The notes under the pieces are model-generated. The model was given only the letters and a program-made list of their open reading frames with translations, made no database searches and had not been told where the DNA came from. From positions 124,001 to 188,000 of the forward strand of contig CACYGI010000004.1 of the NCBI GenBank assembly GCA_902773925.1: 64,000 nucleotides of DNA, given 5' to 3'. The translations under genes were made by a program, and so were the position numbers. Below, one piece after another: positions 52,336 to 61,390 of this stretch. The stretch is from an uncultured Bacteroidia bacterium. Its GTDB lineage: Bacteria > Bacteroidota > Bacteroidia > Bacteroidales > UBA932. The number at the start of each line of letters is the position of its first letter. Positions within the stretch are counted from its first letter, which is position 1.

Positions 52336-53994
52336 ATGAAAGAACCTTTACACTTCCTTAATCGCATCCAGAAGGTCATCACGGACAAGTGGGACCAGGT
52401 TGGAATGAGCGATTTCCAGGGCAGGGATTTCACCTACAGGGAAATCGCTACCCGGATGATAAAGCTTCACCTGATGTATGAGCGCCTCGGCATTGCCGAC
52501 GGCCAGAAGATAGCCCTCAGCGGCAAGAACTCGGCCAACTGGGGAATGACGTTCCTCAGCATTCTCTCGGACCATAAGGTGGCCGTTCCGATCCTTGTCG
52601 GATTCAAGCCCGATTCGCTGACCGGACTGGTCAATCACTCCGAAAGCGTGCTTTTCTTCACCGAAGAGAAGACCGCGGCGCAGGTACATACGGATAACGC
52701 GCCGATGCTCCGTGCCATCATCAACATTGATACCTTCAAGTGCATCTGGGCCCGCGAAGACAGCCTCCGCGAGGTGATCGACGGCACCGACGAGGCATTT
52801 GAAAGCAAGTATCCCACCGGCATCACCCGCGAGGACGTCAATTTCCACTCTGACGACCTGGACAGCTTGATGGTCATCAACTACACTTCGGGCACGACCG
52901 GTGATCCGAAGGGCATAATGCTCAACGGCCGCAGCATCAGCACCAACGTCCAGTTCGGTATCGAATTCATCCCCGTCAAGTACACCGACTCGTCCATCTC
53001 GATGCTTCCTCTGGCACATATGTACGGCCTGACATTCGAGTTCATCTATACTTTCGCAGGCGGCAGCCACGTATATTTCGTGGGCAAGGCGCTCAGCCCG
53101 TCGCTGCTGATGAAGGTATTTGCAGACGTCCGTCCATACATCCTTATCACCGTGCCGCTGGTGATGGAGAAGATCATCAAGGGCAAGGTCATCCCCACCC
53201 TCGAGAAGCCCGCCATCCGCAGGATCACCCGCATCCCCGTGCTGGGCAAGGCATTCTACCGCATAGTCGGCAAGAAGGTGCTCAAGGCCCTGGGTGGCAA
53301 TGTGCGTATGATCCCCATCGGCGGCGCACCGCTCAACCGCCGCGTCGAGGAGGTGATGAAGCTCATCGGCCTGCCCTACGCAGTGGGTTACGGTATGACC
53401 GAGTGCGGCCCTCTGGCAGCCTGGGTCAACAGCGGCGACCACGCATTCGGTTCGTGCGGCCGTGCGATGGCCGAATACGAAGAGGTCCGCATCGACTCCT
53501 TCAAGCCCGACACCATCCCCGGCGAGATCCAGATTCGCGGCAAGCAGGTGATGATGGGTTACTTCCACAATCCGGAGGCTGAGAAAGAGGCATTTACCGA
53601 AGACGGCTGGCTCCGCACCGGAGACCTCGGCGTAATGGACCAGGACGGCAACATTTTCATCAAGGGCCGCAGCAAGTGTATGATCCTCTCCGCAAACGGA
53701 CAGAACATCTATCCCGAGGAGATCGAGCATCTGGTCAACAACCTCCCGGGAATCAGCGAATCGGTCGTGGTGGGACGCGGCAAGGACAATATCCTCGTGG
53801 CGCTGATCACCCTCAACGGTGAATATCTCAAGCAGCTCCCCGAAGACACTACCGTAGAGCAGTTGCTCGCAGACAACCTCATTACGCTCAACGCCCAGCT
53901 TCCCGCGTACAGCAAGATTTCGAAGTTCGAGATTGTCGAAGGCGGCTTCGAGCATACCCCCAAGCAGTCCATCAAGCGCAACCTCTATTCGTAG
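52336..53994 (+). CDS. fadD: AMP-forming long-chain acyl-CoA ligase
   Basis: A 552-residue adenylate-forming enzyme: INYTSGTTGDPKGIML (P-loop, about residue 180), LPLAHMYGLTFEF, MIPIGGAPLNRRVEEVM, VGYGMTECGPLAAWV, then GYFHNPEAEKEAFTEDGWLRTGDLG and KGRSKCMILSANGQNIYPEEIE, ending with the catalytic Lys region PKQSIKRNLY. It activates fatty acids with ATP and CoA; in Bacteroidota these enzymes salvage fatty acids for membrane lipids. Single gene with its own promoter and terminator. Assignment as fadD-type rests on the family; chain-length preference is unknown. Confidence 0.88.
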   Translation: MKEPLHFLNRIQKVITDKWDQVGMSDFQGRDFTYREIATRMIKLHLMYERLGIADGQKIALSGKNSANWGMTFLSILSDHKVAVPILVGFKPDSLTGLVNHSESVLFFTEEKTAAQVHTDNAPMLRAIINIDTFKCIWAREDSLREVIDGTDEAFESKYPTGITREDVNFHSDDLDSLMVINYTSGTTGDPKGIMLNGRSISTNVQFGIEFIPVKYTDSSISMLPLAHMYGLTFEFIYTFAGGSHVYFVGKALSPSLLMKVFADVRPYILITVPLVMEKIIKGKVIPTLEKPAIRRITRIPVLGKAFYRIVGKKVLKALGGNVRMIPIGGAPLNRRVEEVMKLIGLPYAVGYGMTECGPLAAWVNSGDHAFGSCGRAMAEYEEVRIDSFKPDTIPGEIQIRGKQVMMGYFHNPEAEKEAFTEDGWLRTGDLGVMDQDGNIFIKGRSKCMILSANGQNIYPEEIEHLVNNLPGISESVVVGRGKDNILVALITLNGEYLKQLPEDTTVEQLLADNLITLNAQLPAYSKISKFEIVEGGFEHTPKQSIKRNLYS

Positions 53995-54015
53995 GCTGAG
54001 CCTGTCATAAACTAT

Positions 54016-54046
54016 CCGGCGCGGAGCGTTCCGTGCCGGATTTTTT
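54016..54046 (+). terminator. rho-independent terminator after fadD
   Basis: CCGGC-g-CGGA-gcgt-TCCG-t-GCCGG (54016-54039), then ATTTTTT (54040-54046). Ends the fadD mRNA just before the next gene. Confidence 0.85.
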
Positions 54047-54059
54047 GTATCTTCGCGCC

Positions 54060-54641
54060 ATGAAAAACATCATCCTCGCTGCAGCCCTTTCGCTCCTTCT
54101 TTTCGGCTGCCAATCCAACCCCTACGCAGGCGATCCGGTCGCCAAAGCCCTCGAGGCGCATCTTGCGCTCAATGCTCCCGCAGGCGAGCCGTTCGAACTC
54201 ATTCTCACTGACCTGCAGTGCGTCGATTCGACCACTTTCGCTACCGAATTTGACCGTCGCATAGACGTTTTCGGCAGGCGCATCGCAGCCAACAGCGAGC
54301 TCTACGAGCGTTACACCGCACAGGGCCGCCTCAACAACGCCTCTCTCAAGAAGCAGGCCGTCATCCGCGACCGCGACAACGTCCGGGGCCTGCAGGCTAT
54401 GCGCGACAGCTATCAGGCCGAAGGCCGGCTGGATGACGTGGCGTGGTATGCCTACCGTTTCAGCGGACGCGCCCGCAGCGGCAAGCGCGCTTCGGAGTTC
54501 AAGGACTGCTGGTTCAACATCACTTCGGCGCACGATGTGATAGTGGTCAGCCGCGACCGCAAGGACCTCGACCGCAGCGGCGGACGCTCGATTCCCGGCT
54601 ATATCGACCTTATCGGCGGCAATGACGCACCGGAGCAATAG
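54060..54641 (+). CDS. putative lipoprotein, 193 aa
   Basis: Start ATG at 54060. MKNIILAAALSLLLFGCQSN carries a lipobox (LFGC) with a Cys at residue 17. The rest is helical and polar, with ELILTDLQCVDSTTFATEF and RRIDVFGRR, and a C-terminal part rich in charged residues (SRDRKDLDRSGG). I do not recognise the family; it is probably outer-membrane or periplasm-anchored. The promoter must lie in the short gap after the fadD terminator. Confidence 0.75.
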   Translation: MKNIILAAALSLLLFGCQSNPYAGDPVAKALEAHLALNAPAGEPFELILTDLQCVDSTTFATEFDRRIDVFGRRIAANSELYERYTAQGRLNNASLKKQAVIRDRDNVRGLQAMRDSYQAEGRLDDVAWYAYRFSGRARSGKRASEFKDCWFNITSAHDVIVVSRDRKDLDRSGGRSIPGYIDLIGGNDAPEQ

Positions 54642-54648
54642 CCGAGGC

Positions 54649-54683
54649 TCTGCCATTTTGTCTTAATATAGGTAAGTGGCAGA
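54649..54683. promoter_or_regulatory. inverted repeat upstream of grpE
   Basis: TCTGCCA (54649-54655) and TGGCAGA (54677-54683), perfect 7-bp arms 21 bases apart, 34 bases before the grpE ATG. It is not the CIRCE sequence. Candidate control site for the grpE-dnaJ heat-shock operon. Confidence 0.4.
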
Positions 54684-54716
54684 TTATTTGCTCCTCCTTC
54701 GTCCGGCAATTGAAAT

Positions 54717-55316
54717 ATGATTATGAAAAATAAACAAGACAAACGGCAGGCTGCGTCGCAGGCGGAGCAGAAGGTCCGCGAGAACGCCGCAACTGCCGAA
54801 GAATCAGCTGAAGCCGCTCAGGAAGACCAGGGCGCGCAGGATGCGCAGGAGGCCGGATCTCCGGCAGAAGATGCCGAGGCGCTGCGCCGCGAGCTGGATG
54901 ACTACCGTGACAGGTATGTCAGACTGATGGCCGAATTTGACAATTACCGCCGCCGCACGGCGCGCGAACGGCTGGATCTGATAGAGTCCGCCGGCGAGGA
55001 CATCCTCAAGGGGTTCCTGCCTGTGCTGGATGACTGCGAACGCGCCCTTGACGTGCTCCGCAAGACCTGCGAGGACAAGGCTGCCATCGAGGGCACGGAG
55101 CTGATATATACCAAGCTGCTGAACTACCTGAAGGAGCGTGGCGTGACCCGCATCGAGGCTCAGGGAGCCGCATTTGATACGGACTTCCACGAGGCCATCT
55201 CGCAGTTCCCGGCGCCTTCACCCGAATTGAAAAATACAGTCATCGACGTTACCCGCCAGGGCTATATGCTGCACGACAAGGTGCTGCGTTTCGCCCAGGT
55301 TGTCGTCGGTATCTAA
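54717..55316 (+). CDS. grpE: nucleotide exchange factor GrpE
   Basis: A 199-residue protein; ATG at 54717, with another in-frame ATG at 54723. Residues 1-55 form a low-complexity Ala/Glu-rich N-terminus, then LDDYRDRYVRLMAEFDNYRR, the GrpE dimer coiled coil, and DILKGFLPVLDDCERALDVL. The beta domain contains GVTRIEAQGAAFDTDFHEAI and ends VTRQGYMLHDKVLRFAQVVV. GrpE releases ADP from DnaK. It is in an operon with dnaJ (18-base gap). Confidence 0.95.
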   Translation: MIMKNKQDKRQAASQAEQKVRENAATAEESAEAAQEDQGAQDAQEAGSPAEDAEALRRELDDYRDRYVRLMAEFDNYRRRTARERLDLIESAGEDILKGFLPVLDDCERALDVLRKTCEDKAAIEGTELIYTKLLNYLKERGVTRIEAQGAAFDTDFHEAISQFPAPSPELKNTVIDVTRQGYMLHDKVLRFAQVVVGI

Positions 55317-55334
55317 TGACAGGAGACAGGCATC

Positions 55335-56486
55335 ATGGCAGAGAAAAGAGATTACTACGAGGTCCTCGGCGTCGATCGGGGCGCGAGTGCCGATGAGATA
55401 AAGAAAGCCTACCGCAAGAAGGCCATCCAGTACCATCCGGACAAGAATCCGGGTGACAAGGAGGCCGAGGAGAAGTTCAAGGAGGCCGCAGAAGCCTATG
55501 ACGTGCTGAGCGACCCCCAGAAGAAGGCCCGCTACGACCAGTACGGCCACGCCGGAATGGAAGGCGCAGGCGGATTCAGCGGCGGCGGATTCTCGATGGA
55601 AGATATATTCTCGCACTTCGGCGACATATTCAGCGGCTTCGGATTCGGCGGTTTCGGCGGCGCAGGAGGCAGTTCCCGCGGCGGAAGGCGCGTTCATCGC
55701 GGCAGCGATATCCGCATTCGCGTCAAGCTCAGCCTGCAGGAGATCGCGCACGGCGTCGAGAAGAAGGTCAAGATCACCAAGACCATCCCCTGCCCGACCT
55801 GCAACGGCCGAGGCGCAGCTTCGGAGGCGGATATCCAGACCTGTAACCGCTGCCACGGAACCGGCGTGATCAACAGCGTCCGCCAGACATTCCTCGGACA
55901 GATCCAGACGCAGGAGACCTGCCCCGATTGCGGCGGCGAAGGGCGCAAGATCGTCCGTCCGTGCCACGATTGCAACGGCTCGGGACTTATCAAGAGCTCC
56001 GAGGAGATCTCGTTCAAGATCCCCGCAGGCGTTGCCGAAGGGATGCAGCTCACGGTCCGGGGCAAGGGCAATGCCGGCCGCAACAACGGCGTGAACGGCG
56101 ACCTGCTCGTGGTCATCGAGGAGGAAGATCATCCCCATCTGATCCGCGAAGGCAATAACCTCATCTATACGTTGTATCTCTCCATTCCCGATGCAGCCCT
56201 GGGCTGCGAGGCGCAGGTGCCCGGAGTGGACGGCAACCTCAAGGTCAAGATCGACGCCGGCACCCAGCCCGGCAAGATGCTCCGCCTGCGTGGCAAAGGT
56301 CTGCCGGATATCAACGGTTACGGCAGCGGAGACCTGCTGGTCTATGTGCAGGTCTATATCCCCTCGAAGCTTGACAAGGATGACCGCGCCGCACTGGAGA
56401 AGATGAAGGATAAAGAGAATTTCAAGCCGTCGGAGGACGGAGAGGATAAGGGATTCTTCGAGAGAGTCCGCAAAATGTTCGGTTAA
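55335..56486 (+). CDS. dnaJ: chaperone DnaJ
   Basis: A 383-residue type I J-protein with a good ribosome binding site (AGGAG). J domain at residues 1-70 with [11 protein letters not shown] (HPD). The G/F-rich region ([12 protein letters not shown]...[12 protein letters not shown]) follows, then four CxxCxGxG zinc repeats: [33 protein letters not shown]-terminal substrate-binding domains include [11 protein letters not shown] and [20 protein letters not shown]. It presents clients to DnaK. Confidence 0.97.
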   Translation: MAEKRDYYEVLGVDRGASADEIKKAYRKKAIQYHPDKNPGDKEAEEKFKEAAEAYDVLSDPQKKARYDQYGHAGMEGAGGFSGGGFSMEDIFSHFGDIFSGFGFGGFGGAGGSSRGGRRVHRGSDIRIRVKLSLQEIAHGVEKKVKITKTIPCPTCNGRGAASEADIQTCNRCHGTGVINSVRQTFLGQIQTQETCPDCGGEGRKIVRPCHDCNGSGLIKSSEEISFKIPAGVAEGMQLTVRGKGNAGRNNGVNGDLLVVIEEEDHPHLIREGNNLIYTLYLSIPDAALGCEAQVPGVDGNLKVKIDAGTQPGKMLRLRGKGLPDINGYGSGDLLVYVQVYIPSKLDKDDRAALEKMKDKENFKPSEDGEDKGFFERVRKMFG

Positions 56487-56508
56487 CAATCAGTAAATAT
56501 ATTTCGTA

Positions 56509-58023
56509 ATGAAGGATACTATCAGCCTCAACCCCAACCTTCTGGTTACTTTCCTCGGCAAGGAGCCCAAGGATTTCACCCGTGATGATATCATCCACTA
56601 CATCACGTCCAATGACATAAAGATGGTCAACTTTATGTATCCGGCCGAGGATGGCCGCGTGAAGACCCTCAATTTTATCATCAACAGTCTGTCTTATCTG
56701 GAGACCATCCTGACCGAGGGTGAGCGCGTGGACGGATCGAGCCTCTTCCCTTCGTTCGTGGAGCCCGGCAGCAGCGACCTGTATGTGATTCCGCGCTACC
56801 GCACGGCATTCGTGGATCCCTTCGCTGAGATTCCGACCGTCTCGATGCTCTGCAGCTTCTTCGACAAGGACGGCGAGCCGTTCAATTGTTCTCCGCGCGA
56901 GGTGCTGATGCGCGCCGGCGAGGAGTTCCACCGTTCGACGGGAATGACCTTCGAGGCAATGGGCGAGCTGGAGTATTATGTCATTACTGACGAGGAGAAT
57001 CTTTTCCCCGCCACCGACCAGCGCGGCTATCACGAGTCCGAGCCGTTTGCGAAGCTCAATTCGTTCCGCACCAAGTGTATGGAGTATGTCGCGCAGACTG
57101 GCGGCAAGATCAAGTACGGTCACAGCGAGGTGGGCAATTTCACGCTGGACGGCAAGATCTATGAGCAGAATGAGATCGAGTTCCTGCCCAATCCCATCGA
57201 GACTGCCGCAGATCAGCTGGTGCTGGCCAAGTGGGTGATCCGCAATCTGGCATATCAGTATGGTCTGGATGTGTCTTTCGCCCCGAAGATTACCGTGGGC
57301 AAGGCCGGTTCGGGTATGCATATCCATATGCGCCTGATGCGCGATGGTCACAATGTCACCCTCGGCGAGGGCGGACGGCTCTCGGAGGAGGCCCGCCGCG
57401 CTATCGCGGGTATGATGCTGCTCGCGCCTTCGATTACCGCCTTCGGCAATAAGAATCCTACTTCGTATTTCCGTCTGGTGCCTCATCAGGAGGCTCCGAC
57501 CAATGTCTGCTGGGGCGACCGCAACCGTTCGGTGCTGGTCCGCGTCCCGCTCGGCTGGTCGACGGGCAAGGATATGTGCGCTGCCGCAAATCCCGGACAG
57601 AAGGCCCTGAGGCTTGATACGCGCTCGAAGCAGACTTTCGAGATGCGTTCGCCGGACTGCTCCGCAGATATCTACGAGCTGATGGCAAGTCTCTGCGTCG
57701 CGGCACGCTATGGCCTGGAGATGCCGGCTGACGAAGCGCTCAAGACCGCTGAAGCCAAGTATGTCGATCTGGATATCCACCGTCCGGAGAATGCCGCCCG
57801 CCTGGCGACTCTGGATTCGCTGCCGACCTGCTGCAGCGAGTCCGCTGACTGCCTTGCCTCCGTACGCGATGTGTACGAGGCCTGCGGAGTGTTCCCTGCG
57901 CGTATGATCGACGGCGTGATCAAGGCTCTCAAGGCCTTCGGCGACGAAGACCTTCACAAGCGCGCCGCCGCCGATCCCAAGATGATGGAGCGCCTGGTAA
58001 AAGAGAATTTCTACTGCGGGTAA
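56509..58023 (+). CDS. glnA: glutamine synthetase
   Basis: A 504-residue GS. Beta-grasp N-terminus (IKMVNFMYPAEDGRVKTLNF), then the catalytic parts: EAMGELEYYVI, GKAGSGMHIHMRLMRDGHNV, AFGNKNPTSYFRLVPHQEAP, NRSVLVRVPLGW and RLDTRSKQTFEMRSPDCSAD. The family's Glu and His metal ligands are visible. It makes glutamine from glutamate, ammonia and ATP. Length is longer than a typical 470-residue type I enzyme, the extra lying at the C-terminus. Separate gene, ended by the terminator at 58128. Confidence 0.9.
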   Translation: MKDTISLNPNLLVTFLGKEPKDFTRDDIIHYITSNDIKMVNFMYPAEDGRVKTLNFIINSLSYLETILTEGERVDGSSLFPSFVEPGSSDLYVIPRYRTAFVDPFAEIPTVSMLCSFFDKDGEPFNCSPREVLMRAGEEFHRSTGMTFEAMGELEYYVITDEENLFPATDQRGYHESEPFAKLNSFRTKCMEYVAQTGGKIKYGHSEVGNFTLDGKIYEQNEIEFLPNPIETAADQLVLAKWVIRNLAYQYGLDVSFAPKITVGKAGSGMHIHMRLMRDGHNVTLGEGGRLSEEARRAIAGMMLLAPSITAFGNKNPTSYFRLVPHQEAPTNVCWGDRNRSVLVRVPLGWSTGKDMCAAANPGQKALRLDTRSKQTFEMRSPDCSADIYELMASLCVAARYGLEMPADEALKTAEAKYVDLDIHRPENAARLATLDSLPTCCSESADCLASVRDVYEACGVFPARMIDGVIKALKAFGDEDLHKRAAADPKMMERLVKENFYCG

Positions 58024-58127
58024 GCCGGAGGTTTGAGGATCCCCGCTTCGCGGCGGGATTAGCCACGGCTAATCCCGTGCCTTTTCCCGTTGGGAGTCAC
58101 GGCAAAGCACGTACGCACGGAAGTAGC

Positions 58128-58158
58128 GGCGGGCCGGAGGGCCCGCCTGCTGCTTTTT
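58128..58158 (+). terminator. rho-independent terminator after glnA
   Basis: GGCGGGCC (58128-58135), loop GGAG, GGCCCGCC (58140-58147), TGCTGC, then TTTTT (58154-58158). A further hairpin GGGATTAGCC/GGCTAATCCC precedes it at about 58057-58078. Confidence 0.65.
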
Positions 58159-58216
58159 ATATGCGCGCTGCGGATGAGAAAGCTAGCTTTCTCACAGGCA
58201 GCGCGCATATAAAAAG
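58153..58216. repeat. 64-bp nested palindrome between glnA and tRNA-Arg
   Basis: Arms of 19 bases, CTTTTTATATGCGCGCTGC (58153-58171) and its exact complement (58198-58216), surround an inner perfect 18-base palindrome GAGAAAGCTAGCTTTCTC (58176-58193). It lies between converging transcription units and could act as a bidirectional terminator or cruciform. Confidence 0.85.
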
Positions 58217-58241
58217 AGCGGCAGCTTTCGCTGTCGCTCTT
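58211..58241 (-). terminator. rho-independent terminator of rplS-tRNA-Arg
   Basis: On the minus strand AAGAGCGACAGC, GAAA loop, GCTGCCGCTCTT with one mismatch, running into TTTTTAT. It ends the rplS-tRNA transcript. Confidence 0.75.
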
Positions 58242-58260
58242 CCGTGCTAGTGCTCTGCAC

Positions 58261-58337
58261 TGGTGACTCCCACGGGATTCAAACCCATAACCTTCTGATC
58301 CGTAGTCAGATGCTCTATTCAGTTGAGCTAGGGAGCC
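58261..58337 (-). tRNA. tRNA-Arg (anticodon ACG)
   Basis: Complete cloverleaf with encoded CCA: acceptor GGCTCCC/GGGAGTC, D-arm GCTC...GAGC, anticodon arm CTGAC-TACGGAT-CAG region with ACG (the wobble A becomes inosine through TadA), T-arm GGGTTTGAATCCC. Sits 15 bases after the rplS stop and is probably processed from the same transcript. Confidence 0.95.
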
Positions 58338-58351
58338 GTGTCGTTGCCGAC

Positions 58352-58735
58352 TTATTCGGTCACTTCGGCCTGTGCAGCCGTTGCGCTGAACTTCTTCTCC
58401 TTGATACGAGCCTTCTTACCGGTCAGGTTGCGGAGGTAGAAGATGCGTGCACGACGTACCTTACCGACCTTGTTGACCTCGACAGACTCGATGAACGGCG
58501 AGCTGAACGGGAAAATACGCTCGACGCCGACACCATTGGAAATCTTGCGGACGGTGAAGGTCTTGGTAGCACCGGCACCGCGCTTCTGGAGCACGATACC
58601 ACGGAACTTCTGAAGACGCTCCTTACCTTCGTCCACGATCTTGTATGTCACGGTGATGGTGTCACCGGCTTTGAATGCAGGAAGAACTTTCTTGTCCTGT
58701 GCGCAAGCTTCCTGTGCGATCTTGATTAAATCCAT
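58352..58735 (-). CDS. rplS: 50S ribosomal protein L19
   Basis: A 127-residue protein from ATG 58735 (MDLIKIAQEACAQDKKVLPA), the standard L19 start; the longer reading is rejected. FKAGDTITVTYKIVDEGKER, QKFRGIVLQKRGAGATKTFT, RKISNGVGVERIFPFSSPFI and KVGKVRRARIFYLRNLTGKK are all family hallmarks. It sits at the 30S-50S interface. The C-terminal ~12 residues (FSATAAQAEVTE) are an Ala-rich tail not seen in shorter L19s. Confidence 0.97.
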   Translation of the reverse strand: MDLIKIAQEACAQDKKVLPAFKAGDTITVTYKIVDEGKERLQKFRGIVLQKRGAGATKTFTVRKISNGVGVERIFPFSSPFIESVEVNKVGKVRRARIFYLRNLTGKKARIKEKKFSATAAQAEVTE

Positions 58736-58867
58736 TTTCTTACTTCTTAAGTGCAACATGTGCGGCGGAAAGACCGTTGACGCTAGAGGTTGCTTCTGGT
58801 TTTGGGGCTGCAAATGTACAAATTATTTCTTTCTCTGCAAATATTTTTCACAAAAAACTGCTCATCC

Positions 58868-59437
58868 TCAATGGCTGTAAACGATCTCGACCGGCAAATC
58901 CGGATAATGACGGTGAATGAAGCCAACCCCGTCCAGCGCCTTGATCGCCAGATAGAACCCGCATCCGCTCAGGCGGAAACGGCGCCCGCCTATCTCCAGA
59001 TTGTCAATGAATCTCTTGACAGAGACCGCCGTAGCGCCGGTAGCCAGGATATCATCGAAGAAATACACCTCGAGCGGCCGGCCGTTATCCGGATTGCGGC
59101 GGAGAAAATCTTCGAGAGCACACTGCTGCACATACAGCGGATTGGCCGAATACTCCGTATGGGACGGGATCTTCAGCACATTGCCGGGCAGCTTGCCTGC
59201 CTTGCGGAGGAAGACGACCTTATCGATCCCAAGCGAATGGGCGAAGATAAAGCCACGAGACTCGGGGACCAGAATCATCGGCTCGTTGACCTGAAATCCC
59301 TCCAGCTCCTTCAATCTGGTGTGACGAAGGAGAGGGAATATGTCGATAAACTTAACTCCCGGCTTTGGAAAATCAGGATATGTACACCCATCTTCCAGAA
59401 AAGCATCCAGTTCCGCCTCAGTCAACAAACGTTTCAT
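58868..59437 (-). CDS. apt: adenine phosphoribosyltransferase-like protein
   Basis: A 189-residue type I phosphoribosyltransferase: FPKPGVKFIDIFPLLRHTR, ILVPESRGFIFAHSLGIDKV, VVFLRKAGKLPGNVLKIPSH and EVYFFDDILATGATAVSVKR, the last being the PRPP-binding loop. The pattern (PGV-x-F-x-D, E(S)RGF, RK-x-GKLP) matches Apt, which makes AMP from adenine and PRPP. Slightly longer than the ~172-residue norm. It ends 6 bases from a TlpA-like gene on the same strand. Confidence 0.85.
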   Translation of the reverse strand: MKRLLTEAELDAFLEDGCTYPDFPKPGVKFIDIFPLLRHTRLKELEGFQVNEPMILVPESRGFIFAHSLGIDKVVFLRKAGKLPGNVLKIPSHTEYSANPLYVQQCALEDFLRRNPDNGRPLEVYFFDDILATGATAVSVKRFIDNLEIGGRRFRLSGCGFYLAIKALDGVGFIHRHYPDLPVEIVYSH

Positions 59438-59442
59438 AACTG

Positions 59443-60537
59443 TTATTTGAAAATCTCTTCCAGTTTCCTGCCAAGTGCGGCGCCGCGAAGTCCGCGTGCC
59501 ACGACGTAGCCGTCAGGATCTACCAACAGATTGTCAGGAATGGCATTTACACCGTAAAGCTCGGCTGCCAGGCTCCTCCAGCCGGCAAGGTCCGAAAGGT
59601 GGATCCAGGGCATCTCGAGATCCTTGATAGCCTTGAGCCACGCTTCCTTATCAGTGTCGAAGGAGATGCCGACAATCCAGAAACCCTTGTCGTGGTACTC
59701 GTTGTAAGCCTTCACGACATTGGGCATCTCGCTGCGGCAGGGACCGCACCACGAAGCCCAGAAGTCGATCAGCACCCAATTGCCCCGGCCTACGAACTGC
59801 GAAAGGGCGTGGATATTGTCATCCTCGTCCGTCATCTCAAAATCGATAAACTCCTTGCCGATAATATCGTTCCTGATAGCATCGGCCTCTGCCTGCTCCG
59901 CAGCGCGCTCCTCGCTCTCGGCCAGGGCCTTCTTGGCAAGAGGATGCTTCATATAGGGAGCCTTGCTGTCAAGGGCCTCTTCGAGCTCGTCATAATCAAG
60001 GATATAGATAAGATAATCCATATAGGCGGCAGGGATGATATTGTCGGGATTGTCCTGCAGGATCATCTGGGGATATGCGAGGAACTCGTCCCGGACGGCC
60101 TCAAATGCGGGTATCATCTCGGCGAGCTTCGCCTCATCCTCAACCCCCTGCATTTCGGCGTAAGTCTCAAGCATCTTCACCTCAAGGCCGTTGAGCTCGG
60201 TATCATAGTCCGAAAACCTCTGGTTGAGCTCGGAGCCGCTCAGGGTATTGGCATCCAAATCGATGGTCACAGGCTCTCCGTCATTGAAGAAACGGTAATT
60301 GGGAGTAAGCTCGTCATCGACGCTTACCATAAGGACCGCATCCTTGGGCTGCTTGCCGGTGAAATTGAACTGTCCGCCGGTGACCTTCGTCTCGCTGAGA
60401 AGATTGCTGTCGAGAGCCTCATACAGATATACGGTAACGCCCTCCTTGGATGAGGTACCTTCTACCACATACTGAGCCTTGGATGTGCAGGCGACCAGTG
60501 ATAAGACGGCAACAGCCGCCATGAATAATTTCTTCAT
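59443..60537 (-). CDS. DUF4369 and thioredoxin-like (TlpA/ResA) lipoprotein
   Basis: Start ATG at 60537 (MKKLFMAAVAVLSLVACTSK), whose LVAC lipobox indicates a lipoprotein; 364 residues. The N-terminal ~100 residues are the DUF4369 domain (VEGTSSKEGVTVYLYEALDS). Residues about 225-364 are a TlpA-like thioredoxin: GREFIDFEMTDEDDNIHALS-like start, then WVLIDFWASWCGPCRSEMPN with a WCGPC active site and VVARGLRGAALGRKLEEIF. In Bacteroidota such proteins reduce disulfides in the periplasm. Ends with the apt-like gene. Confidence 0.9.
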   Translation of the reverse strand: MKKLFMAAVAVLSLVACTSKAQYVVEGTSSKEGVTVYLYEALDSNLLSETKVTGGQFNFTGKQPKDAVLMVSVDDELTPNYRFFNDGEPVTIDLDANTLSGSELNQRFSDYDTELNGLEVKMLETYAEMQGVEDEAKLAEMIPAFEAVRDEFLAYPQMILQDNPDNIIPAAYMDYLIYILDYDELEEALDSKAPYMKHPLAKKALAESEERAAEQAEADAIRNDIIGKEFIDFEMTDEDDNIHALSQFVGRGNWVLIDFWASWCGPCRSEMPNVVKAYNEYHDKGFWIVGISFDTDKEAWLKAIKDLEMPWIHLSDLAGWRSLAAELYGVNAIPDNLLVDPDGYVVARGLRGAALGRKLEEIFK

Positions 60538-60607
60538 AGTCAATAGTTCTTTTTGTATTTCTGCATCAAAGTTAACAATATACTTCAAATTCGCGAGGTT
60601 TTTTGGC

Positions 60608-60615
60608 TACATTTG
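60608..60615 (+). promoter_or_regulatory. -7 element (TACATTTG) of the acyl-ACP thioesterase gene
   Basis: A perfect TAnnTTTG 23 bases before the ATG at 60638; no clear -33 TTTG. On the minus strand TAACTTTG (60574-60567) is a matching candidate -7 for the divergent lipoprotein gene. Confidence 0.45.
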
Positions 60616-60637
60616 CAGCGTTCTAAAGCGAAAACCG

Positions 60638-61390
60638 ATGAATGGAACCCTTATCGATCAATCCCGCTACCAGATAATCAAGACGCTGGACTGCCGGGAC
60701 GTGGATATGCGCAAACGGCTGAGGCCCGCGGCGTTTATGGAGATAACGCAGGAAGCAGCGTACCTTGCTTCGCAGGAAATGGGATTCGGCTACTCCGACC
60801 TGATCGCGACGCATAAGGCCTGGGTGCTGGCGCGAATGACCATCCTCTTCGAAGATATGCCCCTCTGGCGCGAGAGCGTAACTCTGACCACCTGGCACAA
60901 GGGTCTTGCAGGCCCGTTCCATCTTCGCGATTTCCGCCTCTGCGACAGCGAAGGCCGCGAGAGAGTAAAGGCCACAAGTTCGTGGGTGATCCTCGATACG
61001 GAGGAACGTTCGCTCGTGCGCAATTCCGAGCTCGAAGGCCTCGTCCCCGAGCACCGCACCTGCCGCCAGCACGTGATCGAAGCCCCTGCAGAGCGCGTCA
61101 TAATGCCTCGCGGAGCGCAGCCGACGCTAGCCGCCGAGCATACGGTGGCATTTTCGGATACCGACTTCATCGGCCACACCAACAACGTCCGCTACGTCAT
61201 CTGGGCGATGGATTGCCTGAGCTACGAAGAGCTGATGCAGCGCCCCGTCCGCTCACTGTCGATCAATTTCAACCACGAGACCAGGGCGGGTGAACGCGTC
61301 GCGCTCCATCTGTACCGCGAGGCGGACTGCTGCTACGTCGAAGGCAAGGTCGAAGAGAGGCAGGCCTTCTGTGCCAAAATCACGTTTTAG
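60638..61390 (+). CDS. acyl-ACP thioesterase family protein
   Basis: A 250-residue protein from ATG 60638 (MNGTLIDQSRYQIIKTLDCR). Two hotdog domains: first with MRKRLRPAAFMEITQEAAYL and DLIATHKAWVLARMTILFED, WHKGLAGPFHLRDF; second with AEHTVAFSDTDFIGHTNNVRYVIW and LSINFNHETRAGERVALHLY. DTDFIGHTNNVRY holds the catalytic Asn/His of FatA/B-type acyl-ACP thioesterases (PF01643). It releases fatty acids from ACP. Its stop overlaps that of the converging BatD-BatE gene by a few bases. Confidence 0.88.
   Translation: MNGTLIDQSRYQIIKTLDCRDVDMRKRLRPAAFMEITQEAAYLASQEMGFGYSDLIATHKAWVLARMTILFEDMPLWRESVTLTTWHKGLAGPFHLRDFRLCDSEGRERVKATSSWVILDTEERSLVRNSELEGLVPEHRTCRQHVIEAPAERVIMPRGAQPTLAAEHTVAFSDTDFIGHTNNVRYVIWAMDCLSYEELMQRPVRSLSINFNHETRAGERVALHLYREADCCYVEGKVEERQAFCAKITF

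Noticed and set aside
52348..53955. 535-codon open frame on the minus strand opposite fadD
   Set aside because: No recognisable domain and fully inside the acyl-CoA ligase gene, which has clear motifs and a promoter.
54649..54683. CIRCE element before grpE
   Set aside because: The inverted repeat does not match TTAGCACTC-N9-GAGTGCTAA and no hrcA gene is present.
56422..57957. 511-codon minus-strand frame opposite glnA
   Set aside because: Antisense shadow; glnA motifs are unambiguous on the plus strand.
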